Below are positions 22,200-31,960 of a DNA stretch of 64,000 nucleotides, piece by piece. The position numbers and the translations under genes are program-made. Each line of letters starts with the position of its first letter. The stretch's first letter is position 1. The notes beneath the pieces are model-generated. The model searched no databases. It was not told the DNA's origin and saw only the letters and a program-made list of their open reading frames with translations. The DNA comes from Paraphaeosphaeria minitans (Eukaryota > Ascomycota > Dothideomycetes > Pleosporales > Didymosphaeriaceae), in NCBI GenBank assembly GCA_015832175.1, contig WJXW01000010.1:992001-1056000 (forward strand). The letters are read 5' to 3'.

Positions 22200-24063
22200 A
22201 TGCCCATCACCAACGGTGACGCCATGGCGAACTCGGCTGCCGATGCCTTGGACTTCACCAAGGCCCTCGAGGTGCTCAAGAACGAGTACCCCGAGCACGA
22301 TGGAATCGACGTCAAGACCCTTATCGACTCGAAGAGGAACGGTGGCCTTACCTACAACGACTTTCTCATGCTGCCTGGCTACATCGGTATGTCCAGTCTC
22401 TGCACCTAGCAGCAGGCCTCAAGCTGATGCCGCGACCAAGGCTTCCCCGCCGCCGATGTCACCCTCGATACCCCCATCACGAAGCGCATCACCCTCAAGA
22501 CGCCCTTCGTCTCGTCGCCCATGGATACTGTGACGGAACATAACATGGCCATCCACATTGCTCTTCTGGGTGGCTTGGGCATAATACACCACAACTGCTC
22601 GCAAGAGGACCAGGCCGAGATGGTGCGCAAGGTCAAGCGCTTCGAGAACGGCTTCATCCTTGACCCCGTCGTCATCTCGCCCAACACCACCGTGCGCGAG
22701 GCAAAGGCGCTGAAGGAGTCATGGGGCTTCGGCGGCTTCCCAGTGACTGGTGAGTACTTACATTTTCCTCTCGCCCCGCATATGATGATTCCATTTTATT
22801 TTAACTTTCGTTCATCCGCAACGGTTCCGCCAACTGTGGAAACTTGATTAACCTGATCGCGCTCTATGAATCCCTGCTTTTTGACTCGTTTGGCTGCACG
22901 ATGTACTGACGACTATCTTAGAGGACGGAAAGCTTCGCTCCAAGCTTGTTGGTATCATCACTCCTCGTGATGTGCAGTTCCATGCCAAATTGGACGATCC
23001 GGTCTCCGCCGTCATGTCTACCGAGCTTGTTACTGCTAACCTGGGCATTGATTTGCGCCAGGCGAACGACATCCTGAGCAAGTCCAAGAAGGGCAAACTT
23101 CCCATCGTTGATGAGGAAGGTAATCTTATCGCTCTCCTCTCTCGCTCCGATCTCATGAAGAACCTCCACTATCCTCTCGCCTCTAAGCTTCCCCGCTCGA
23201 AGCAGCTTATTGCCGCCGCCGCCATCGGCACACGGCCAGAGGACAAGCTCCGTCTGCAGAAGCTTGTCGATGCCGGCCTTGACATTATCGTCCTCGACAG
23301 CTCCCAGGGTAACTCAATGTACATGATCGAGATGGTCAAGCACATCAAGGAGAAGTACCCCGATCTTGATGTGATCGCTGGGAACGTGGTCACTCGCGAG
23401 CAAGCTGCTGCTCTGATTGCTGCTGGAGCTGACGGTCTCCGTATCGGTATGGGCAGCGGAAGTGCCTGCATTACTCAGGAGGTCATGGCCGTGGGACGTC
23501 CCCAAGCTACTTCGGTGTACAACGTCACCCAATTCGCTAAGCGCTTCGGCGTTCCTTGCATTGCTGACGGCGGCATCCAAAATGTTGGTCACATTGTCAA
23601 GGGTCTTGCGCTGGGCGCCACGACCGTCATGATGGGCGGTCTGCTTGCTGGTACGACCGAGTCACCCGGTCAGTACTATGTTAGCAACGACGGTCAGCTC
23701 GTCAAGGCCTACCGTGGCATGGGCAGCATCGACGCTATGGAGGACAAGAAGGCTGGTGCCGGGAGCAAGGACGCGAAGGCTAGCAACGCTGGAACTGCTC
23801 GCTACTTCTCCGAGGGCGACCGCGTCCTGGTCGCGCAGGGTGTTTCGGGCTCTGTGCGTGACCGTGGCTCCGTTACCAAGTTCGTGCCATACCTCATGGC
23901 CGGTGTGCAGCACTCTCTGCAGGACATTGGTGTGAAGAGCTTGAAGGAGCTGCAGGATGGTGTCGTGAACGGCACCGTCAGGTTCGAGCTCCGAACCGCA
24001 AGTGCACAGGCCGAGGGCAACGTGCACGGTCTGCACAGCTTCGACAAGAAGCTCTACTCGTAG
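22200..24063 (+). CDS. imdA: Inosine-5'-monophosphate dehydrogenase
   Basis: Three exons: 22200-22386, 22441-22749, 22922-24063; 545 residues. It oxidises IMP to XMP with NAD+, the rate-limiting step of guanine nucleotide synthesis, in the cytosol. The N-terminal barrel part ([16 protein letters not shown]) is followed by tandem CBS domains at about 125-240 ([30 protein letters not shown]). Catalytic elements are [13 protein letters not shown] with Cys348, [22 protein letters not shown] and the [11 protein letters not shown] flap. The first ATG (22200) is used; a second in-frame ATG at 22224 is possible. The second intron, 172 bp, is long for this window. The enzyme is the mycophenolic acid target, but I see no neighbouring secondary-metabolism genes, so this is the housekeeping copy. 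Confidence 0.95.
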
Positions 24064-24421
24064 ACGGGAAGTCGAAAGCATGCATCTGAGGGGCGTTGGT
24101 TGGCTTTGATTATATAGAATATGGAGATGACTGATGGCTTATGTTGGGTTGGGGTACAAGGTACAAAAGCAATGATACCATGAATGTTGTTTCTCTCTTG
24201 CAACATGACCATCCCTTTGTTAAACTCATATGGTAGTGCATGTTAAATGTTCTTGATGGTCTTTCCTGGTTGACTCGTGATCTCGTGTCGGTGCTCGGGA
24301 TGGATTCATCCTCCCAGGTGGACCTCGGCATCTTCCCCAAGTTCCCCGCCAGATCTGATGCTTAGATCCAACATTTAGGTCCCATGGCGCGTCTAATACC
24401 ACGCATCGCTGCTAGGTAGCT
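24064..24421. other. Spacer between IMP dehydrogenase and Nudix gene
   Basis: 358 bp holding the terminator region of one gene and the promoter of the next. No other feature is seen. Confidence 0.5.
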
Positions 24422-25822
24422 ATGCGCGTACCTCGCATATCCTCTCGCGCAATACACAGATTCTCTGTTAATCGCCGCAGTGCCCTAAGAGTCCTCAACG
24501 AAGCATATACGCCGCTAGCACGTTTACCTGCAGCGCAACATCGCGACTGGAGAATGGCACCAAAGATTCCAGTCATCCAGAGCAGAAACATTTCCAGTTC
24601 AGCAGATCACAGGCCACTCGACAAGCCGCCGAAGACGCTCCCTATGCCGGTTCCCAGTGCGTCGGTGTTGGTGGTTTCGCCGACGAATCAGGTGCTGTTG
24701 CTGCATCGGGTGAGGACCGCCAGCGCCTTCAGCAGTGGTACGTACAGCCTTGAATGTAGTCATGATACCTATGGATTGTCCCCGACTCACTTAGAAGCTA
24801 CAACTCAAAAGATCCCATCCCATGCTCATTCAAAAGAAGTAAACTAACAAGTTACCCGCCACACAGCACACGTCTTCCCTGGCGGTGCCGTATCCCCCGA
24901 ACATGACGGTGCAGCACCCAACATTACAGGTACAAACCCCAATCAGCCCGCATATCGCCTTGCCGCCATCCGCGAGACCTTCGAAGAAAGCGGGATCCTT
25001 CTCGCCAAGAAAAACGGCAAGCTGTTCACCGATATCAGCGATGCAGAACGCGAAGAAGGTCGCAAAGCTGTGCATGCCGGTACGACTCTCTTCCCAGATC
25101 TCTTATCGAAATGGGGCTGCGAGCCAGATGTGGAGGGACTGATCCCGTTTACGCGCTGGATCACGCCGCCGAACGTGAAGAAGCGCTTTTCCACGCAGAT
25201 GTACATCTACTTCCTCCCACTAGGCTCCATCTTGCCAGTCAACTCCAAGTCGCAAGCAGACGGAGATGCAGCTAGGCTGGATGATGTCGAGGTTGCAGAT
25301 ATCGTCATCCCGCACCCTACGCACGACGGCGGCATCGAACACACGGCCGCGCGCTTCCTCCCATCGAACAAGTGGATCGATCTTGCAAATCAGAACCGCA
25401 TCATTCTATTTCCCCCGCAGTACTTCCTTACGTGGCACCTGGCGACGTTCCTCGCGCCAACTATGACATCGTCTGATTCCCCCGTACCGTCAATCGAGGA
25501 GCTCCAGGCAGAGCGTAGCCGTCTTACGGCCTTTCTACGGTCTGATGCTGGCGAGGAGTTCAGCAAGGCAATTATTAGCCCCGTGGTCCTGGGAAAGGGT
25601 GACTACGGCGAGCATAGGCAGGATGGGTTCGGAGGTGTGAGTAAAGACACCGCGGTGTTGAGGCTGGATTACCCAGGACCGGAGCTTGATAAGGCAGGAG
25701 TTAAGGGGACGATGAGGGAGTGGGTGGTCACTACAAAGTTCAAAAAGGAAGGACCCAGGGATGTAAGGGTTGTGGAGACAAGGAGGATCCTTGGAAAGGA
25801 CGGAAAGGCGTCGAGGCTCTAG
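24422..25822 (+). CDS. Nudix hydrolase, NUDT19-like (probable acyl-CoA diphosphatase)
   Basis: Two exons, 24422-24737 and 24867-25822, 129-bp intron with GTACGT donor; 423 residues. The N-terminal 60 residues are basic and Ser/Arg-rich (MRVPRISSRAIHRFSVNRR), consistent with mitochondrial import; a shorter form could start at the in-frame ATG 24554. The Nudix box is split by an insertion as in NUDT19: VFPGGAVSPEHDG..., about 25 residues, then RETFEESGILL carrying the REx2EE metal ligands. A second family region, TRWITPPNVKKRFSTQMYIYFLP, and PPQYFLTW follow. NUDT19-type enzymes cleave CoA esters to phosphopantetheine derivatives plus 3',5'-ADP; substrate assignment here is by family only. Convergent with the next gene. 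Confidence 0.85.
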
Positions 25823-26074
25823 GGGGGCCGTATAGTAGGTCATAGGCCGTGCTTTTGTAACAACGCTCAGGTCTTCATCCATACCTACCGAAATAGGCCG
25901 TCGAGCGCCCCATACAGATTCAATGTGTGGTTTGTGTTTTCGCCATCCCCTCTGACACGTTGCTTTTCACTCCTTCTCCTCCTACGATGCCATGTTCTCA
26001 GCGGGCTGGCCGAACTCTAAGCCTCTTCTTTACTTTGCAAAGGTTGATGCATACCCTACGTATAAAATCACCCA

Positions 26075-27055
26075 TTAGCAAACATCCACTTCAAGACTAT
26101 TTTCACCTACCCAATGAGGGAACGGCGTAAAGCAGTACTCCTGCCCACAATACACCAGCCTGCCCTCAAACTTCCTCAGCTCAAGCCAGCCCGCTGGAGT
26201 CGCTTCCCTGGCGACCTCTACGGTAGGCTGCCACGTCAGCAAGTCCATGATAGAGCGGATCTTGTCGAGACCGAGGCGCAGTTTGTGCAGGAGGACGAGA
26301 AACTCGAGCCACGCGAGCAAAAACACCCTATCTCCCGCAACCCCGCACGAGTAGCCGTACTTCTCAATCACATCCTCGACATTGCTATCTTTCATCTCGC
26401 ACACATGCTGCACAAATACCTGGATGTCCTTTGTCTCGGCACCGTGGCTGTCGCTCGTGGTCAAGAGGTACTCGGCGATCTCGTACAGGACCCACAGCCT
26501 CGGCCTCCAGCTCTCATAATAGTACATAAACCCGCTGTTCCGTACCAACCCGCTCATCATGCCCAGCGTTTTTCTAAAGTACTTCTCCTCGGCAACGGTG
26601 CGCGGCGCCTGCGGCGCACACGTCCAGTCCACCCAGATGTACGACCATTCCTGTGGTGCGAGCTGATGCTGGACAAACCGTAGGTACGTCCCGTCCGGGT
26701 CTGGATTGTCTGGGCGAGTCCAGTAGTGGCTCGCGAAGAAGACGTCATGTCTGCTGACGAAGCCGGGTGAGGCGGGGAGGAGGATGTATTCGCTCAGCCG
26801 ATCGGGGCTCCATTTTGGGATTTTAGATTGTCTGAGGAAGGCGGAGCGGAGCTGCACAAACCAGAAGTGGAAGCCAAAGCCGGACATTTGGTCTAGGAAG
26901 TCGTCGAGTGTGGAGTACTTTTGGAGGATGGCGGCGTGGAGCGGTTTCGCGGTGTGGGCGGACGGGAGGAGAGAGTCCCAGGCTTTTATGCTACGGGAGA
27001 CTAGAGAGTGCCATGTTAGGAGGGCGATGTGTTCTTGAGTCAGAGCGTTGGCCAT
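26075..27055 (-). CDS. Uncharacterised protein with SHYW / WVDWxCxPQ motifs (TIR-like fold suspected)
   Basis: Single exon, 326 residues from the ATG at 27055; the frame stays open 127 codons further upstream, but that part looks non-coding. Distinct motifs: FFASHYWTRPDNPDPDGTYL (residues 106-125), WSYIWVDWTCAPQAPR (137-152) and RPRLWVLYEIAEYLL (184-198). The order S-H-x-W...D-P-D-G, then W-x-D...P-Q, then W-x-x-x-E resembles a broadly distributed eukaryotic/bacterial family whose pattern suggests a TIR or flavodoxin-like alpha/beta fold. That fold is inferred, not shown. There is no signal peptide; a Leu-rich helix near residue 255 may be a membrane or packing helix. It stands back to back with a HET-domain gene, so a self/non-self role is conceivable. 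Confidence 0.65.
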   Translation of the reverse strand: MANALTQEHIALLTWHSLVSRSIKAWDSLLPSAHTAKPLHAAILQKYSTLDDFLDQMSGFGFHFWFVQLRSAFLRQSKIPKWSPDRLSEYILLPASPGFVSRHDVFFASHYWTRPDNPDPDGTYLRFVQHQLAPQEWSYIWVDWTCAPQAPRTVAEEKYFRKTLGMMSGLVRNSGFMYYYESWRPRLWVLYEIAEYLLTTSDSHGAETKDIQVFVQHVCEMKDSNVEDVIEKYGYSCGVAGDRVFLLAWLEFLVLLHKLRLGLDKIRSIMDLLTWQPTVEVAREATPAGWLELRKFEGRLVYCGQEYCFTPFPHWVGENSLEVDVC

Positions 27056-27839
27056 GTTATGTAGCGTTCGGTCGTTAGCAGCAGGCGGCGGGATCAGTAT
27101 GTGAAGTACCGGCTGTGGAGAAACGTTCCTAAACAGGATGGGTATGTCTTGAACTGAACATGACACGATGAAAAGGTTATATGCGAGGCCCGGGGCAGGT
27201 ATAGAAGGCTGCTTCGTGAGCTTGGGTGTATATGTCAGCCAGTTTCCGGACCTAAGAATGGGTGAGATGTGCAAAATCGGTGCACGTGTGATTGGTGTAG
27301 ATCTCAGCTCACCGGAACCGGTTGTGTGGTTCGAGAACGCTGCGCCCACACAAACGATTGAGTAGCAGGAGATCTGTCTGGCGCTGGAACAGCAATGCAC
27401 ATTCCTCCATTGCAATCGAGGTAATCGGTGCCTCAAAACACTTCTTCTAACTATCTACCTCCTTATTAGCTTGTTTCTCATTACACCCCTTCAGTGTCTT
27501 TGAATACGGCTCGAACGTTGCGATGGAAGACATACTGACGCGTTTGAGGGCGAGTGAGTCGAGATCGTGCTACATGCTGACTTTTTGTCCGATGGCAGAT
27601 CGGATCCAGTAGGGGTGGGAGTGCCGCTGTAATATTTCAATCGAGTAAGCAGGTGTTCCTGAACGCCAGCATCCGGTCAGCGACTAGAGCAGAATAAAGT
27701 GAATCGACATCGCTAATGTTGGCCCCCACTCTACCTACATACCCCGCTTCTGGCGACAGGTAGCAACCATGAAACTTTCGCCATTCCCTCAAACTGAGGC
27801 AATTACCACCTGCGTTTGCTGTTCTAATTCCTTGTCACT
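27056..27839. promoter_or_regulatory. Divergent spacer between TIR-like and HET-domain genes
   Basis: 785 bp separating two outward-facing starts. It should contain both promoters. No repeat or recognisable factor site. Confidence 0.4.
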
Positions 27840-30099
27840 ATGTTTGATGGCGATGCTCTAGCTGTTGGGGAGAAGTCGACCTTCACGGCTGAGTGCTCCT
27901 TGTGTCGCAGGAAGCCCCTTCCCAAACAGAATTTCGACGTAACCTACACGCAGCTCAAAGAGGCCACATCGAAAAAATGCAGTCGCTGCTCTTTCATTTA
28001 TACTGTTGTGCAATGTATCCTTTCTGACGAGATACTGCGCCCCGACAGTCAGACGCGTGGGGTACACATGGATGGTCTGTACGGTACTAATAGGAATTTT
28101 CGCTTCTTCCTGGATTACGATACTGAAACTCAGGTAAGTAAACTAGCATTAATCACCCTTAGTCTTCGGTGACTATTGCAATCATAGAGGTCTTGTCTTA
28201 CTAAAAGTAACAGAACATTGAGACGCATACCTGGGCGATGAATAGGAGCAAGTACTGGTACGACGTGTTTGAAGCCCATGAGTCTAGTGCACAGCTGGAA
28301 CGTGTGCTAGGTGACTTTTGGAGTATTGATTGCATACCTACCCTGTCCGCTTCTGCTCACTAACACTTCTCAGAGGCCGATGATTCGTGGTCCAAGATGC
28401 ATTTATTACCCGGTTCCACAAAGTCCGAGGCTACTTTCGCAACAATAAAGCTATGGCTTGACGACTGTGTGCAACATCACCCAGGCTGTGATAAGGGGCA
28501 GAGTCATCTAGAAAGGCCAAAGCGGCTACTAGATCTCAGAAACAACGATATAGTGTTGGTGGACAACCCTGGTAATAGTCTCACTTACGCATGTCTCAGT
28601 CACTGTTGGGGTAAGACGCCAATGTTCAAGACCACGAAAGCTAAGCTGGAGGAACACAAGTCGCACATCCTTCTCAAAGAACTGTCGCAGACTTTCCAAG
28701 ATGCTGTAGAGATTTGCCGTCGGTTGGGCATCTTCTATCTTTGGATCGACTCATTATGTATCATCCAAGACGACGCCGACGATTGGCAACTTCATGCAGC
28801 TCAGATGGCTGATATATACGAACATGGACTGGCGACAATAGCTGCGACAAGATCACCCGATGGATCAGGAGGCTGCTTCTCTAAAACCGAGGAACCTTAC
28901 ATGGGGAAAGAAATCCCAGGGTACAGAGGCATCTTCGTACGGAAGCATGCCCGCGACTTCAGCATGAATAATGCTGCACCGCTGTTTAGCAGAGCATGGA
29001 CATATCAAGAACTAAAACTCTCGCCTCGCCTCGTCCATTTCGTGGATCAAGAAGTCATGTGGCAGTGTAAGAGAGGTGTCAGGCAAGAAGGTGGCGGCGG
29101 TGGCTTTTTTGACTCGTTCCACGAACAAAATATCTGGAACAGCCCTAGTACGTGATTTCCACTTTTCTTTCCAAGCTCTGGACATCTGGATGTGTGTCAA
29201 CGTGTGCTACTGTTCTGATCACCATGACAGGAATTTTCACTTTCAAAGACCCCGTCGAAGGGCGAGAACATGTTGCTTGGAATGACATAGTCTCCACGTA
29301 CACCAGTCGAGACCTTACGTTCCCTGCGGACAAACTTGCGGCCCTAGCCGCAGTGGCAACACGATATGGAGAGCATTCGATAACCGATGAATATTTTGCG
29401 GGATTGTGGCGCACCACCTTTTTGCACAACATGGCATGGAGTGTCCGGCATTACAAGATATTACTCGGTGGGTCCAGGATTGAGATCCAAAGTCAAAGAA
29501 ACCTTGAAGGCAGAATACCCTCATGGTCATGGGCTTCCGTAACAGGTCCTGTATTTTACAGCTACAATGGCAGGGAAATTGTTGACTCCGTTCGTATTGT
29601 CGACATCCAGTATCTTGTCAAGGGTCCACGTATGGTGGGATTGATTGAGGAAGCGACTGTCGTACTTGAAACTCCGTTGTTGAGGGTACCGTTGACACTA
29701 TCCCCCGATAGAAAAAGAGTCTTTTCTCTAGAAGAGATAGACAGCCAACTCCGTCCGGAGGATGAAAGCCTCCAATGGGATCTTGAAATCGACGGAAAAT
29801 CTACTGATCTGAGCCCTCCACTGCTCATCGTACCGCTGCTAGAGCATCATGTTGAAAATTTCTCACACGATGCAAAGTGGGCATATGGTTCTTGGTCATC
29901 ATTTTACGGCCTCGTACTCCAGGAGATAGGAGACAAAAATGTCTACACGCGTTTGGGAAGTTGTAGTTTCAGTTGGGACTATTCTGAAGACTCTGAAACC
30001 GAGGAAGCAAGAGCGCGATGCAAAGCTGGGAGGGTTGCCGGCAAAGACATGTTTGAATTTCTGGCACAGCTTCCAAAAGGAACAATTTCCATTGTGTAG
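27840..30099 (+). CDS. Heterokaryon-incompatibility (HET) domain protein
   Basis: Four exons: 27840-28133, 28214-28310, 28374-29147, 29231-30099; 677 residues, all phases consistent. The N-terminus has a Cys-pair region (ECSLCRRK and KCSRCSF), often found before HET domains. The HET domain starts near residue 180: LTYACLSHCWG, then FYLWIDSLCIIQDDADDW about 60 residues later, a typical ATIAATRSPDGSGGC, and SRAWTYQE closing the domain. The C-terminal part includes the common SWSWASVTGPV segment. HET proteins trigger programmed cell death on fusion of genetically different hyphae. A poly-Gly stretch (GGGGGFF) sits near the exon 3/4 junction. The gene is convergent with the copper transporter. 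Confidence 0.88.
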
Positions 30100-30329
30100 T
30101 CAGATTGGAAAAGCGGTTGGTATTCATTACGAGAGCTTCGCCAGCAACAGAATAATTTTCCAGGTACACTAATGACTTGTGAAGGGGGGTGTCTGATGTG
30201 CCTCAAATCACAACGGGCTGGAGCTGCATCCGGCAAATGAAATCCGCTTGCGGGAACACTTTCACGCTATATGGGATTTCTAAACTTCGGCTTCTTTGGC
30301 GAATGATGCAGACTATCTTCTCATCATTA

Positions 30330-31090
30330 TCAGCCGTCGTGACACCCGCCTTCTTCCCATCCCGTACCAGATATGTACCGACCGAGAATGAGCTCACCTA
30401 CCACGATGCCAAGTATCACCACAAGAAGGAATCCGAGGTTGAACGTCATCACAGCAAGCATCCTGATGTCGGTCAGCATTATCCATCAAAAGCGGGTTGA
30501 ATCCAAGCTTACAGAAGATATCCTATCAGCGCCCTGATACCCTCCAGCAAAGCACGCGGAACATCAATATTCACCCTCCATGGGTTGCCTGCACGCCAAC
30601 GTCCCCCGAAGATGGCCATATATACGGGCGTGCCAGACTGCCTCTTCTCACCAGTTTCGACATCCATCCCGGGTGGATAAGGTGAAAGCGGCGCCTTTTC
30701 CGTCGATGATTCTTCCCCTTCTGCATCGAAATGCGTCTCTGAGGGCTGCCGCTCAATTTCCACCCTCTTGAAGGCATGCTTGTACGCGCGCCGCTGCTCC
30801 ACTTTCCGCCGCGCATCGGCAGCATCGTTTGCCCATTTGTGACCGAGTTGACTCCTCCAGGCGCCCAGGAAGCGATTCAAAAGTGTGACGACGAAGAGAA
30901 AGATGAGCGTCCCAAAGTATTTTGCTGGCGTGTCGGTCGTCCAGTCTGAGAAAAAGAGGGTGACTCTAGTCGACGTTGAAAAGGTTCCCATCATGCCGTT
31001 CATCGACGTACCCGGCCCCGCAGGAGTGTTGGCACCTATCGTACTCATATTTTCGTGGCCCATGCTTCCCATATTCTCCATTTGGTCCAT
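30330..31090 (-). CDS. Ctr-family high-affinity copper transporter
   Basis: Two exons on the minus strand, 31090-30513 and 30462-30330; 236 residues. I start at 31090 because it opens directly into the Met-rich ectodomain (MDQMENMGSMGHENM, then NGMMG), although the frame is open to 31216. Three membrane helices follow the family plan: TM1 KYFGTLIFLFVVTLLNRFL (58-76), TM2 with the essential MxxxM motif (Met194 and Met198), and TM3 with GxxxG packing (Gly211, Gly215). A cytosolic loop of about 85 residues separates TM1 and TM2, and the tail ends in Cys-His-Asp-Gly. Ctr proteins trimerise and import Cu(I). The 50-bp intron falls one residue before MxxxM. It is divergent from a tiny secreted His/Met protein. 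Confidence 0.9.
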
Positions 31091-31618
31091 CTTGGTAGTT
31101 TCTTGGTAGTTTCCAACGGTAGTTTCGTATGGTAGTAAGGATTCCAATGGTTGATTGACAGACGAAGAAAAACTAGTTCCTGGGATTGAAGCGGCAGAGG
31201 CAGATCGGCAGCGCATTGGTATGAGAGGTTATACACGGCGCTGAAGCCTCTACGCGGTACGCGTACGGCAGGACTGCGGCTAAGTAAGATGTATACGTGC
31301 TCAAACTTGCTCAACTAGTACCGCCGTGAAGCACTTGTTACAAAGGCCCTTTAAGAAAGGGTTTAGAAGAGAAGCAAACGCGACACTCGGAGAGTGGCAG
31401 ATACGAGATTCATGGGCATCCCATACCTTCATCGAGCATCGCAATCAATTGCTGCCCTTGATTTGCACCATGCGCGGGTATTCACGAGGCTGCGGTGCGC
31501 GTAACCTCTTTAGGTTAGCACTTGACAAGGGTGCACGCCACATGCCACTCAAATTCAAATAGTTTGGTCCTGCCTGCCTATTCTGCTCCCCTAACTCCTC
31601 CGATTATCTTTCCCCAAC
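31091..31618. promoter_or_regulatory. Shared copper-pair promoter with tandem TGCTCAA motifs
   Basis: The 528-bp divergent promoter contains two directly repeated TGCTCAA cores at 31298 and 31308, exactly 10 bp apart. Yeast Mac1 activates CTR genes through paired TTTGCTCA sites, so these share the GCTCA core but not the full consensus. A regulatory role is inference. Confidence 0.4.
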
Positions 31619-31960
31619 ATGCTTCGTTCGATCATCCTTTCTCTCGGGCTCATCGCTGTTCTCGTTGCAGGACATGAAGGAGACGGCGATGATCATTCTG
31701 CGGTCGTATACACTACGGTCATGGTCATGGACGGCATTACGACTACTATGGAGATGACCGCCACCGCTAGTGAAGGCCCGTCAGCTACGCCCGCTGCTGC
31801 GTCGTCAACTTCGGCTTCCTCGGGTCTAGCGCACCCGACCGGTGTACCGGCTCAAATGTAAGCATTACTGCATTTGGCTCAGTACAAGATTCGAGCTAAT
31901 ATTCCTTGTAGTGGATTTGCTGGTATCGTAGTCGCAGCGCTTGCTGGCATTGGACTTTGA
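31619..31960 (+). CDS. Small secreted His/Met-containing protein, possible GPI anchor
   Basis: Two exons, 31619-31857 and 31912-31960; 95 residues. The signal peptide MLRSIILSLGLIAVLVAG is clear; the likely cleavage leaves a mature protein beginning HEGDGDDHSAVV, i.e. an N-terminal His with a second His at position 8 and acidic residues between. Then come MVMDG and TMEMTAT, a Ser/Thr/Ala/Pro linker of about 35 residues, and a hydrophobic C-terminus (GFAGIVVAALAGIGL) that could direct GPI attachment. The second exon (16 codons) encodes only this hydrophobic tail, and the intron has GTAAGC and TTGTAG ends. No family is recognised. Its divergent pairing with a Ctr transporter and its His/Met content suggest surface copper binding; that is inference. 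Confidence 0.68.

Noticed and set aside
22200..24063. IMP dehydrogenase as a self-resistance copy for mycophenolic acid
   Set aside because: The gene is flanked by housekeeping genes and I see no polyketide synthase or tailoring genes nearby.
27056..27436. 127-codon N-terminal extension of the TIR-like protein
   Set aside because: The extension reads like non-coding sequence, whereas the ATG at 27055 opens directly into a helical protein-like region.
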